Source: Phycisphaerae bacterium (GTDB lineage: Bacteria > Planctomycetota > Phycisphaerae > Tepidisphaerales > Tepidisphaeraceae). From it: 50,975 nt of DNA. The notes under the pieces were generated by a model. It had not been told where the DNA came from. It made no database searches and saw nothing but the letters and a program-made list of their open reading frames with translations. Numbering within the stretch: position 1 is the first letter of the stretch; the number at the start of each line of letters is the position of its first letter. Positions 25,571-32,916 of the stretch are shown here, one piece after another. The stretch lies in assembly GCA_025924315.1 (NCBI GenBank), contig JAICIO010000037.1, positions 1-50,975 of the forward strand, in the 5' to 3' direction. The translations under genes were made by a program, and so were the position numbers.

Positions 25571-27103
25571 ATGGCGTCACACACGCTCGCACCTTTCCCC
25601 GAAGAGCTTCTCGCGGCGAAGAAACAAATCCGCGAACAGGCCCGCTCGTATGGCCTCGATTTCTTCCCCGTCATCTTCGAGATGTGCGACTACGAGCAGA
25701 TGAACCAGATCGCCGCGTATGGTGGATTTCCGCAGCGGTATCCGCATTGGCGATTTGGTTCAGAATACGAATCGCTCCGCAAGCGGCATCATTACGGTCT
25801 CGGACGCATCTACGAGATGGTGATCAACAACGATCCGTGCTACGCCTACCTGCAGGAGAGCAATGCGCTCGTCGATCAAAAACTCGTGATCGCGCACGTG
25901 TACGGCCACTCCGACTTCTTCAAGAACAACCTGTGGTTCGGCCATACGAATCGCAAGATGATGGACGAGATGGCGAACCACTCGACGCACGTGCGCAAGC
26001 ACATCGAGCGGCACGGCTACGACACGGTTGAGAAATGGCTCGACGTCTGCCTCAGCGTCGAGGACCTGATCGACCCGCACAGCATGTTCCTCAACCGCGG
26101 GCCGAATGATGCCAAACGGGAAGACGCGAAGCGCGAAGAGCCGATCGCAAAATTCAAATCCAAGGATTATCTCGACCGATGGGTGAATCCGCCGGACAAA
26201 CTTGAGGCGGAAGCGAAACGCTTGCGCGATGAGAAAGCGAAGATGCGTCACGCGACGCCGTCGCGACCGACGCGCGATGTGTTGTTGTATCTACTGGAAC
26301 ACGCGCGCTTGGAAGACTGGCAGGCGGATTGTCTGTCGATCGTTCGTGAGGAGGCGTACTACTTTGCGCCGCAGGGGATGACGAAGGTCATGAACGAAGG
26401 CTGGGCCAGCTTCTGGCACAGCACGCTGATGAGCAAGCATTTCGTCACCGCGAGCGAAATCATCGACTATGCCGACCATCACAGCGGCACCGTTCATATG
26501 CCGCCGGGGAATTTCAATCCGTACAAGATCGGCATCGAACTCTTCCGCGACATTGAAGACCGTTGGAATAAGGGCAAGTTCGGCAAGGAATACGAAGAAG
26601 CGTCAAACCTTGGCGAGAAGAAGCGTTGGGATAAGGGCCTGGGCCTCGGCCGCGAAAAAATCTTCGAAGTGCGTCGCGTCTACAACGATGTGAACTTCAT
26701 CGACGAATTCATGACCCCCGAGTTCATCGAGAAACACAAGTTCTACCAATACGGCCGCGACCCGCACACCGGTCAGCTTCGCATCGTGTCGCGCGATCCG
26801 CAGCGCATCAAACAGACGATGCTGTATCAACTGACGAACCTCGGCCGCCCGTTCATCTACGTCGTCGACGGAAACTACTGCAACCGCGGCGAGCTATTCC
26901 TCGCCCACAAGCACAGCGGCCTGGATCTGGAAATTAAGTTCGCAACGGAAACGCTGAAGAACGTCTACAAGATCTGGCAACGGCCGGTGCATTTACAGGC
27001 GCGGATCGACGACGACATGATCCTCTACACCTTCGCGGGTGATCAGGTGAAGCAGCAGACGATTCACGATGATCTGCCGAAGCCGGCGCATCAGCTGGGG
27101 TAG
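25571..27103 (+). CDS. spoVR: SpoVR family protein
   Basis: The protein has 510 residues, the usual length. The N-terminus EELLAAKKQIREQARSYGLDFFPVIFEMCDYEQMNQIAAYGGFPQRYPHWRFG holds the conserved SpoVR start, and KLVIAHVYGHSDFFKNN, NEGWASFWHSTLMSKH and GTVHMPPGNFNPYKIG are hallmark segments. SpoVR acts with PrkA and YeaH in stress and stationary-phase responses, and in sporulation in Bacillus. Here it sits 3 kb after yeaH, separated by Uma2, SPW, PPOX-like and FkbM genes, so the module is split but local. The ribosome site is GTGGAG. Confidence 0.94.
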   Translation: MASHTLAPFPEELLAAKKQIREQARSYGLDFFPVIFEMCDYEQMNQIAAYGGFPQRYPHWRFGSEYESLRKRHHYGLGRIYEMVINNDPCYAYLQESNALVDQKLVIAHVYGHSDFFKNNLWFGHTNRKMMDEMANHSTHVRKHIERHGYDTVEKWLDVCLSVEDLIDPHSMFLNRGPNDAKREDAKREEPIAKFKSKDYLDRWVNPPDKLEAEAKRLRDEKAKMRHATPSRPTRDVLLYLLEHARLEDWQADCLSIVREEAYYFAPQGMTKVMNEGWASFWHSTLMSKHFVTASEIIDYADHHSGTVHMPPGNFNPYKIGIELFRDIEDRWNKGKFGKEYEEASNLGEKKRWDKGLGLGREKIFEVRRVYNDVNFIDEFMTPEFIEKHKFYQYGRDPHTGQLRIVSRDPQRIKQTMLYQLTNLGRPFIYVVDGNYCNRGELFLAHKHSGLDLEIKFATETLKNVYKIWQRPVHLQARIDDDMILYTFAGDQVKQQTIHDDLPKPAHQLG

Positions 27104-27192
27104 ATGGCATGCATCAGGTGTGGGTTGAAGTGAGCGTCGGGTGGTCCCTGCCGGTCCTTGATTTACTGGGTACAATGTTGTGAGAGGTGTCA

Positions 27193-27759
27193 ATGCCCGT
27201 CGTGAGTACGACCAAGATGACCGCAGAACAGTTCCTGATGCTCGGCGAAGATCCGCCTGGCTTACGCCTGGAACTCGTAAACGGGGAGGTGGCGGTGAGC
27301 CCAAGTCCGACGCCGGATCATTCGTATGTTGTCGTGAACCTGATCACGATGCTGAATAACTACATTCTTGATCGCGATCTTGGCGAGCTTCATCATGACG
27401 TTGACACGATTCTCGATCAGTTCAACGTTCGACGGCCGGACGTGCTCTATTTCTCGCACGGACGCACGCATCTCATCGGCAAGAAAGCAATGGAGGGACC
27501 GCCGGATTTGGCGGTCGAAGTGATCAGTCCGAGCAGCATTGAGGTCGATCGAGAGGACAAGTTTGCGCAGTATCGCGAGGCGGGCGTGGCTTTTTACTGG
27601 ATCATCGATCCAGCGACCAAGAGCATCGATGCGTGGGAATTGCAGGGGAAAGATTTCGTACCGATTGCTCATGAGGAGGACGAATCTGTCATCAAGCTCC
27701 CTCCATTTGCTGATCTGGAAATCCCTCTCAATCGCCTCTGGCGGAAGCACAAACCGTAA
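27193..27759 (+). CDS. Uma2 family nuclease-fold protein (second copy)
   Basis: The protein has 188 residues from the ATG at 27193 with GAGAGG five bases upstream; an in-frame GTG at 27187 is less likely. TTKMTAEQFLMLGEDPPGLRLELVNGEVAVSP, RRPDVLYFSHGR, GPPDLAVEVISPSSIEVDREDKFAQYREAGV and YWIIDPATKSIDAWE are the Uma2/DUF820 landmarks. It is clearly different in sequence from the copy at 22545. It forms a two-gene unit with the P-loop protein 16 bases downstream. Confidence 0.9.
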   Translation: MPVVSTTKMTAEQFLMLGEDPPGLRLELVNGEVAVSPSPTPDHSYVVVNLITMLNNYILDRDLGELHHDVDTILDQFNVRRPDVLYFSHGRTHLIGKKAMEGPPDLAVEVISPSSIEVDREDKFAQYREAGVAFYWIIDPATKSIDAWELQGKDFVPIAHEEDESVIKLPPFADLEIPLNRLWRKHKP

Positions 27760-27775
27760 ATCTCGCTGGCGCGCT

Positions 27776-28348
27776 ATGCCGTCACCCCTCATCCTCATCG
27801 GCCCGATGCATGCGGGAAAGAGCACAATAGCGGCGCTGCTGGCGACGCGGTGTTCGGTTCCGCGGATCTGCATGGATCACGTTCGTTGGGATTACTACAA
27901 AGAGATTGGATATACGGAGGGGGATCAGAAGGCGGCGTATGAGCGCGGCGGGTTTGCGGGGATGGTGGCTTATTGGAAGCCCTTCGAAGTGCATGCGGTG
28001 GGGCGGTTGCTGGCGGAGCATGCGGGCGAGCGCTGCGTGATTGACTTCGGGGCGGGGCATTCGGTGTACGAGGATCCGGCGCAGTTTGCGCGCGTGAGGA
28101 CGGCGCTGGAGCCGTATCCGGTCGTGCTGCTTCTGCCCTCGCCGAATGTGGAAGAAACGATTGAAATCCTTCGTCGTCGACGCGACGAGCGATCGCCGGA
28201 TGAGATCGGCAAACCGACGGACGTCAACGAGCATTTTCTTCGCCATCCCTCAAACGCGATCCTCGCGAAGTTCACAGTTTATGCGAACGGCCGATCGCCG
28301 GAAGACACCGCCGCGGATGTTGCGAAGGCGGTCGAAGCGGTCTGGTAG
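27776..28348 (+). CDS. P-loop kinase-like protein (shikimate-kinase fold)
   Basis: The protein has 190 residues. PLILIGPMHAGKSTIAALLA is a Walker A loop (GxxxxGKST) at the very N-terminus, followed by VPRICMDHVRWDYYKEIGYTEG, similar in placement to shikimate or gluconate kinases. VIDFGAGHSVYEDP and VLLLPSPNVEETIEILRRRRDER resemble the Walker B/lid region. It probably phosphorylates a small molecule, but I see no motif fixing the substrate. It is coupled to the Uma2 gene before it and lies 67 bases ahead of pgl. Confidence 0.75.
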   Translation: MPSPLILIGPMHAGKSTIAALLATRCSVPRICMDHVRWDYYKEIGYTEGDQKAAYERGGFAGMVAYWKPFEVHAVGRLLAEHAGERCVIDFGAGHSVYEDPAQFARVRTALEPYPVVLLLPSPNVEETIEILRRRRDERSPDEIGKPTDVNEHFLRHPSNAILAKFTVYANGRSPEDTAADVAKAVEAVW

Positions 28349-28415
28349 ATTCTGGTCCGATTCGCGGTCACGTTTGGGATTGCGGAATTTCGCGGTCTGC
28401 TTCATCCTTTCCGTG

Positions 28416-29135
28416 ATGAAGACTCCAGAGATCAAAGTCCTGCCCACGGCTGATGCACTCGCCCGCGCCGCGGCGGAGTTATTTGTCACGGTGGGGGAGG
28501 CGGCGATCGAGATGCGCGGGCAGTTCACCGTTGCGCTCTCCGGCGGATCGACGCCCAAGGCGATGCATCACGTGCTCGCAAGCGAAGAGTTCCGCACACA
28601 GATCGATTGGACGAAGGTCGAAATCTTTTTCGGCGACGAGCGTACCGTTCCGCCCGAGCATGCCGACAGCAACTACCACATGGCGCGCGAAACGCTTCTG
28701 TCGAAAGTTCCAATTCCCGGTGACAACGTCTATCGCATGCGCGGTGAAATCGATCCAAACGAGGCGGCGAAGGAATACGGCCAGATGCTGAAAGAGAAAT
28801 TTGGCGATGGCGGGCTGGATCTGATCTACCTTGGCATGGGCGACGACGGCCACACCGCGTCGCTATTCCCCGGCACTGAAGCGTTGCATGAGACGAAGCA
28901 CCGCTGCGTCGCCAATCACGTCGAGAAGCTGAATACCTGGCGGATCACGATGTCCGCGCCATTCATCAACCGCGCCGCTCAGGTCGCGATCCTGGTGAGC
29001 GGGGAAGCGAAGGCGTCGCGGCTGAGCGAAGTGCTCGAAGGCCCGCGCGATCCAGAACGCTTGCCTGTGCAGTTGATTCAACCGGATCCCGGCCAACTGA
29101 CGTGGCTGCTCGACTCCGCCGCCGCGGGGATGTGA
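28416..29135 (+). CDS. pgl: 6-phosphogluconolactonase
   Basis: The protein has 239 residues. It hydrolyses 6-phosphogluconolactone to 6-phosphogluconate in the oxidative pentose phosphate pathway. FTVALSGGSTPKAMHHVLAS, VEIFFGDERTVPPEHADSNYHMARETLL and LIYLGMGDDGHTASLFPGTEAL are the family signatures, the last holding the active-site His/Asp region. The next pathway enzyme, gnd, is 6 kb downstream on the same strand. It ends four bases before the convergent phosphoesterase gene. Confidence 0.95.
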   Translation: MKTPEIKVLPTADALARAAAELFVTVGEAAIEMRGQFTVALSGGSTPKAMHHVLASEEFRTQIDWTKVEIFFGDERTVPPEHADSNYHMARETLLSKVPIPGDNVYRMRGEIDPNEAAKEYGQMLKEKFGDGGLDLIYLGMGDDGHTASLFPGTEALHETKHRCVANHVEKLNTWRITMSAPFINRAAQVAILVSGEAKASRLSEVLEGPRDPERLPVQLIQPDPGQLTWLLDSAAAGM

Positions 29136-29139
29136 GCGT

Positions 29140-30411
29140 TCAGGTTGAGGCGGGGATCGTAAAGGTGTCGACGATCGCGCCGCTCCGTAGTTGATACTCG
29201 AATGTCATTCCGAGGCTGTTCTCCTGGACGAGGAGCGCGCCCGAATCGGTGTCGTTGTGCGCGACGCTGCCGGCGCGGAAGGTTTTGTCGAAGGGCGTTG
29301 GCCCCGCGCCGGCGCCATCGACGACGTACGTCAGGCCGCCTTCGATCAGGCGCTCGTACTCATGGTCGTGGCCGGAGAGCACGACATCCGCGCCCCAATC
29401 CTTGAACGGCCATTGCATCCACGATGAATCGTAGTGATCGCCGGAAGCGAAGGGTGAATGATGGAAGTAGACGACGTTGTACAGCGATGTCGAACTCGCG
29501 AGCTGCGCCTTGAGCCACTTCGCCTGCTTTGAATTGGAATCCACTCCGTCCGGCTCATGCACGTCGCTGTCGAGCACGAAGAAGTGCACATCGCCTTGCA
29601 CGAAATCGTAATAGCGCTCGTTGCCGGGGAGGGTGAAGTAGTCTTTGTACGGCGCGATGCTGCCTTGCGGCGTCCAGTCATGGTTACCAATCGCCGGCCA
29701 GAAATGATTCTTCTTGGGGGCGCCATCGTACTTGCCTTGGTAGTTTCCGATGAACCAGTGATAGAACTGTCCCACATTCGCGTCGATCGTGTCGGCCGAT
29801 CCGGAGTCATAGTTGTTGTCGCCGACGGTGATGATGAAATCCGGCGAGAAGCTGGTGGCGATGCGCGCCGTGCCCTGCGAATACGCATCCGTCCGTCCAT
29901 AATCACCGATGGCAGCGAAGCGCTCGTCGTAGGCATACAGATGCGCGCCGGGCACAACTTCCGTCACAAATCCCGGCCCGCTCCAGCGCAGTTGGATCGC
30001 CGCCGTCCGGTCCTGGTCGAAATACTCGACGCGGAGATCGTACAATGTCTTCGCCTTCAGGTTGATCGACCCGGAAAGCGTCCGCCGCGGACTGGATTTC
30101 CAGCTGTCGACAAGTAAGTCGCCATTCACCCACACACGAATGCCATCGTTGTTGTGCACGCTGAAGGTGTATGTGCCCGCGGCGCGCGACAGCAGCATTC
30201 CGTCCCACCGAACCGTGTACGTATTGCCCTTAATGCCTGTCGCCGGCCGACGATGATCCCCCCAATCAAAATCGATCCGCGAATCGATGCGCTTGACGCT
30301 ATGTCCGCCGAACTCGAGCGCGTCGAAGTAAGTAGCGCTCAACCCATGCGTTGCAAGAAACATCCGGGATTCAAGCGATTCGCAAAGCGATATTGAATTG
30401 AAGGCTTTCAC
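29140..30411 (-). CDS. Secreted PA14-domain calcineurin-like phosphoesterase
   Basis: The protein has 423 residues and starts at a GTG with TGGAG upstream. Residues 8-20 carry CESLESRMFLA, the LExR-type N-terminal motif seen on many exported planctomycete proteins. Residues about 22-155 form a PA14 sugar-binding domain (GLSATYFDALEFGG, VWVNGDLLVDSW, LRVEYFDQDRTAAIQLRW). The rest is a metallophosphatase like purple acid phosphatases: GDYG, GDNNYD, GNHDW, VVYFHHSPF and LSGHDHEYERL. It may bind a glycan and cleave phosphate outside the cell. The C-terminus has no PEP-CTERM. Confidence 0.85.
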   Translation of the reverse strand: MKAFNSISLCESLESRMFLATHGLSATYFDALEFGGHSVKRIDSRIDFDWGDHRRPATGIKGNTYTVRWDGMLLSRAAGTYTFSVHNNDGIRVWVNGDLLVDSWKSSPRRTLSGSINLKAKTLYDLRVEYFDQDRTAAIQLRWSGPGFVTEVVPGAHLYAYDERFAAIGDYGRTDAYSQGTARIATSFSPDFIITVGDNNYDSGSADTIDANVGQFYHWFIGNYQGKYDGAPKKNHFWPAIGNHDWTPQGSIAPYKDYFTLPGNERYYDFVQGDVHFFVLDSDVHEPDGVDSNSKQAKWLKAQLASSTSLYNVVYFHHSPFASGDHYDSSWMQWPFKDWGADVVLSGHDHEYERLIEGGLTYVVDGAGAGPTPFDKTFRAGSVAHNDTDSGALLVQENSLGMTFEYQLRSGAIVDTFTIPAST

Positions 30412-30440
30412 GTGTACTCCACAACATCAGAGGCGAGCGA

Positions 30441-31259
30441 TCAGAATCGAAGGTCGATTCCGATGAGGAGCATCGGACCAAGATCGACGTGCACGCGGTT
30501 GGAAACTGATTGATTATCTTCGTAGCGCATCTGCTCAAATGCGACCCCAATCATCGCTGAACTGCTGAACGATTGTCGCTCGAAAAAGCGGTACTTCGCC
30601 ACCAGCGATTCGGTGGAGATTGCTGCAACGGACGTGCCGAAATCGTCCGAGAGCATCACGTCGAGATCGAGCGAAAGCGGTATGCGCGTGCTCGGTTGCC
30701 ACTCGAATTCGGCGCCGAGTTGCGGGCCAGCTTTGATGTAGCTGCGTTTGGCGCTCAGCCCATCGCTGTCGAGTTTGTAATTGAAGTCGAGAATGGCTGC
30801 GCCGATCTTCGGTGTGAGGCGCAGTTGGTTGTTGTCGCCGAAGTCGAACTCGTGGCCGTAGCCCGCGCGGTACCAGTTCAATCCGATGTCTGAGCTCACG
30901 TGTGTGCCGGCGGGGAAGGTCACGCCGTGAGAGATCAGCGGCTCATCGAGCGTGTCGCTGCCGGAGGGTTGGATGAATTGCGCACCCAAGTAGAACCGTT
31001 CGGCACGCCATCGGAACTCGCCGTTGACGTCCCACGCGCTCGTGCGATCGATGCCGATCTCCTTTAGCGTCGGCCGATGCGAACTGGTCGTGCCCGGCTC
31101 TCCCCCCAGCGGCGTTTGGATATTCCCCTTGATCGGCCCGTACAGATATGCCCCGCCGAGAGAGAAGGAGGTGCTCCGATCGTTCGCATCCTGCGCGAGT
31201 GTTGAGTGATTAACGAGAAGGACCAGCGCGAGAAAGATCGCTACGTATAGACGCATCAT
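30441..31259 (-). CDS. Outer-membrane beta-barrel protein
   Basis: The protein has 272 residues from the ATG at 31259, with a GGAG about 13 bases upstream; a long frame further upstream lacks a signal peptide. MMRLYVAIFLALVLLVNHSTLAQ is a signal peptide. The mature part alternates polar and hydrophobic residues in strands (TSFSLGGAYLYGP, FRWRAERFYLGAQF, LTPKIGAAILDFNYKL, AMIGVAFEQMRYE) and ends in LLIGIDLRF, a terminal-Phe signal used by the outer-membrane insertion machinery. The role is unknown. Confidence 0.75.
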   Translation of the reverse strand: MMRLYVAIFLALVLLVNHSTLAQDANDRSTSFSLGGAYLYGPIKGNIQTPLGGEPGTTSSHRPTLKEIGIDRTSAWDVNGEFRWRAERFYLGAQFIQPSGSDTLDEPLISHGVTFPAGTHVSSDIGLNWYRAGYGHEFDFGDNNQLRLTPKIGAAILDFNYKLDSDGLSAKRSYIKAGPQLGAEFEWQPSTRIPLSLDLDVMLSDDFGTSVAAISTESLVAKYRFFERQSFSSSAMIGVAFEQMRYEDNQSVSNRVHVDLGPMLLIGIDLRF

Positions 31260-31340
31260 GACCCGAAAATTACTCCTACTTTTATGAAGCGACGATGATC
31301 GTAGCGGTCGGGAAAAGGCGGATGACACCGGTCGCGGAAG

Positions 31341-31369
31341 TTGACGGTTGTGCCAACCTGTCTTACAAT
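31341..31369 (+). promoter_or_regulatory. Sigma70-type promoter for the structured leader RNA
   Basis: TTGACG at 31341-31346 and TACAAT at 31364-31369 are separated by exactly 17 bases, a near-consensus sigma70 promoter. Transcription would begin near 31376, right where the paired stems start. Confidence 0.75.
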
Positions 31370-31375
31370 TCCCGG

Positions 31376-31522
31376 CACAATCAAACTGGGCGATTTGAAT
31401 CGCAGATTGCGGCCCGTGGACTGACCTTCGAAGTCCGCAAAACAGCTAAAGCGCGGCAGAACCTTCTGCCATCACGCGTAGCCATTTCCACGGGCCATTC
31501 CGAGTTTCGGAATGGTTTTTTC
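31376..31522 (+). ncRNA. Candidate structured leader RNA/small RNA ending in an intrinsic terminator
   Basis: The ~147-nt stretch folds into nested stems by eye. CAATC (31378) pairs with GATTG (31405) around a GCGATT/AATCGC hairpin. GGCCCGTGGA (31411-31420) pairs perfectly with TCCACGGGCC (31487-31496). Inside the latter, GGACT/AGTCC and GGCAG/CTGCC hairpins and GCGC/GCGT plus GCT/AGC helices form. CCATTCCG/CGGAATGG and six T (31495-31521) make a strong terminator whose first two bases also belong to the outer stem. The gene starts only 33 bases later with no room for its own promoter. I match it to no known class; it could be a regulated leader or a stand-alone RNA. Confidence 0.65.
31495..31521 (+). 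terminator. Intrinsic terminator in the leader of the MoeB/ThiF-rhodanese gene
   Basis: CCATTCCG (31495-31502) pairs with CGGAATGG (31508-31515) and is followed directly by TTTTTTCG. It lies upstream, not downstream, of the neighbouring plus-strand gene, which suggests premature termination control. Confidence 0.85.
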
Positions 31523-31554
31523 GTTTCCGCAGGATCTAATCACGTGAGGAGCAC

Positions 31555-32844
31555 ATGAGCACCGTCAGCCAGCTATCGAACGAACAAGTCCAGCGCTACA
31601 AGCGACACCTCATCCTGCCCGAAGTCGGTGTGGAAGGGCAGAAGAAGCTGCTGAACGCGAAGGTGCTGTGCATCGGTGCCGGCGGGCTCGGTTGCCCAAT
31701 CAGCATTTACCTCGCGGCCGCCGGTGTTGGCACGATTGGCTTGGCGGATGTGGACGTCGTTTCCCCGAGCAATCTGCAACGGCAGATCCTCTTCGGCCAG
31801 AGCGTCGTTGGTGAACCAAAGGTCGAAGCCGCCGGCAAACGCCTGAAGGATATCAATCCCGATCTCAAGCTCATCGAGCACAAGACGATCGTGAACAGCT
31901 CCAACGTCATGGACCTGATCAAGGACTATGACATCGTCGTCGACGGCACCGACAACTTCCCCACGCGCTACTGCGTCGGCGACGCGTGCGTGCTCGCGAA
32001 AAAGCCGAACGTGTACGGCTCGATCTTCCGCTTCGAAGGGATGGTTACCGTCTTCGCGCCGCATTTGAAGAACCCGGACACCGGTGAGCAGGGGCCGTGC
32101 TATCGCTGCTTGTATCCCGAGCCGCCGGACCCCGGTTCGGTCCCGAGCTGCGCGGAAGGCGGAGTGCTCGGCGTGATCTGCGGATCAATCGGCTCGCTTC
32201 AGGCGACGGAAGTCGTCAAGCTGATCCTTGGCGTTGGTCGTCCCGCGATCGGGCGCCTCGTCACTTGGAGCTCACTCGACATGGAGTTCCGGACGTTCAA
32301 GATCCGCCGCGATCCGAATTGCCCGGTCTGCGGTGCGCATCCGACGATTACTGCGCCCGTTGATTACGAGCAATTCTGCGGCGTGCCGATCCTCGATCCG
32401 CTTTCGCTCGAAGAGTCGAAGCGCGAAGCGCAGCAGGCGAAACATCCGCAGGCGGCGCCGAGCAATAATGGCCTCGACGCGCAAGGCCTTCCGCCCGGCT
32501 ATCAATTCCGGCCGGATTGGGAAGTCACTCCGCGCGATGTGAAATCGGCCCTCGACAAGCAGAAGGCGAACTATCTGGTGATCGATGTGCGCGAGCCGAA
32601 TGAGTACGAGATCACGCACATCGTCGGCCGCGACAAGCTTTTTCCTCGGGCGCAATGGCCAACTATTGCGGACAAGCTCACGGGTCGGGAGAATGATGAG
32701 ATCGTGGTGTTCTGCAAAATGGGCGGCCGATCGATCCAGGTCGCTCAGGCACTGCGGCAAGCGGGCTTCAAGAATGCAAAGTCGATGGCAGGTGGAATCC
32801 TGCTCTGGAACAAGGATGTGAATCCGGCCGAGCCGCAATATTGA
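31555..32844 (+). CDS. MoeB/ThiF-type adenylyltransferase fused to rhodanese (MoeZ-like)
   Basis: The protein has 429 residues and starts with GAGGAG at the right spacing. The N-terminal ~280 residues are an E1-like adenylyltransferase: GAGGLGCPISIYLAAAGVGTIGLADVD is the ATP-binding loop, DGTDNFPTRY a conserved motif, CYRCLYPEPPDPGSVPSCAEGGVLG holds the catalytic Cys region, and CYRC with CPVC form the zinc knuckle. Residues about 330-425 are a rhodanese domain with active-site loop FCKMGGRS. Such proteins activate and thiolate small sulfur-carrier proteins for molybdopterin, thiamine, thio-tRNA or cysteine synthesis. The partner carrier is not in the window. See the leader at 31376-31522. 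Confidence 0.93.
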   Translation: MSTVSQLSNEQVQRYKRHLILPEVGVEGQKKLLNAKVLCIGAGGLGCPISIYLAAAGVGTIGLADVDVVSPSNLQRQILFGQSVVGEPKVEAAGKRLKDINPDLKLIEHKTIVNSSNVMDLIKDYDIVVDGTDNFPTRYCVGDACVLAKKPNVYGSIFRFEGMVTVFAPHLKNPDTGEQGPCYRCLYPEPPDPGSVPSCAEGGVLGVICGSIGSLQATEVVKLILGVGRPAIGRLVTWSSLDMEFRTFKIRRDPNCPVCGAHPTITAPVDYEQFCGVPILDPLSLEESKREAQQAKHPQAAPSNNGLDAQGLPPGYQFRPDWEVTPRDVKSALDKQKANYLVIDVREPNEYEITHIVGRDKLFPRAQWPTIADKLTGRENDEIVVFCKMGGRSIQVAQALRQAGFKNAKSMAGGILLWNKDVNPAEPQY

Positions 32845-32916
32845 TCGGCCCGGATTTTTCCCGATATCCGGATTTTGGCAGCGGCTGCTAGATTGCATCG
32901 TCAGGGAGTGACGGGC

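Noticed and set aside
31376-31522. SRP RNA, 6S RNA, tRNA or a TPP/SAM/c-di-GMP riboswitch
   Set aside because: The diagnostic conserved sequences of these classes are not present in the order and spacing expected; it was left as unclassified.
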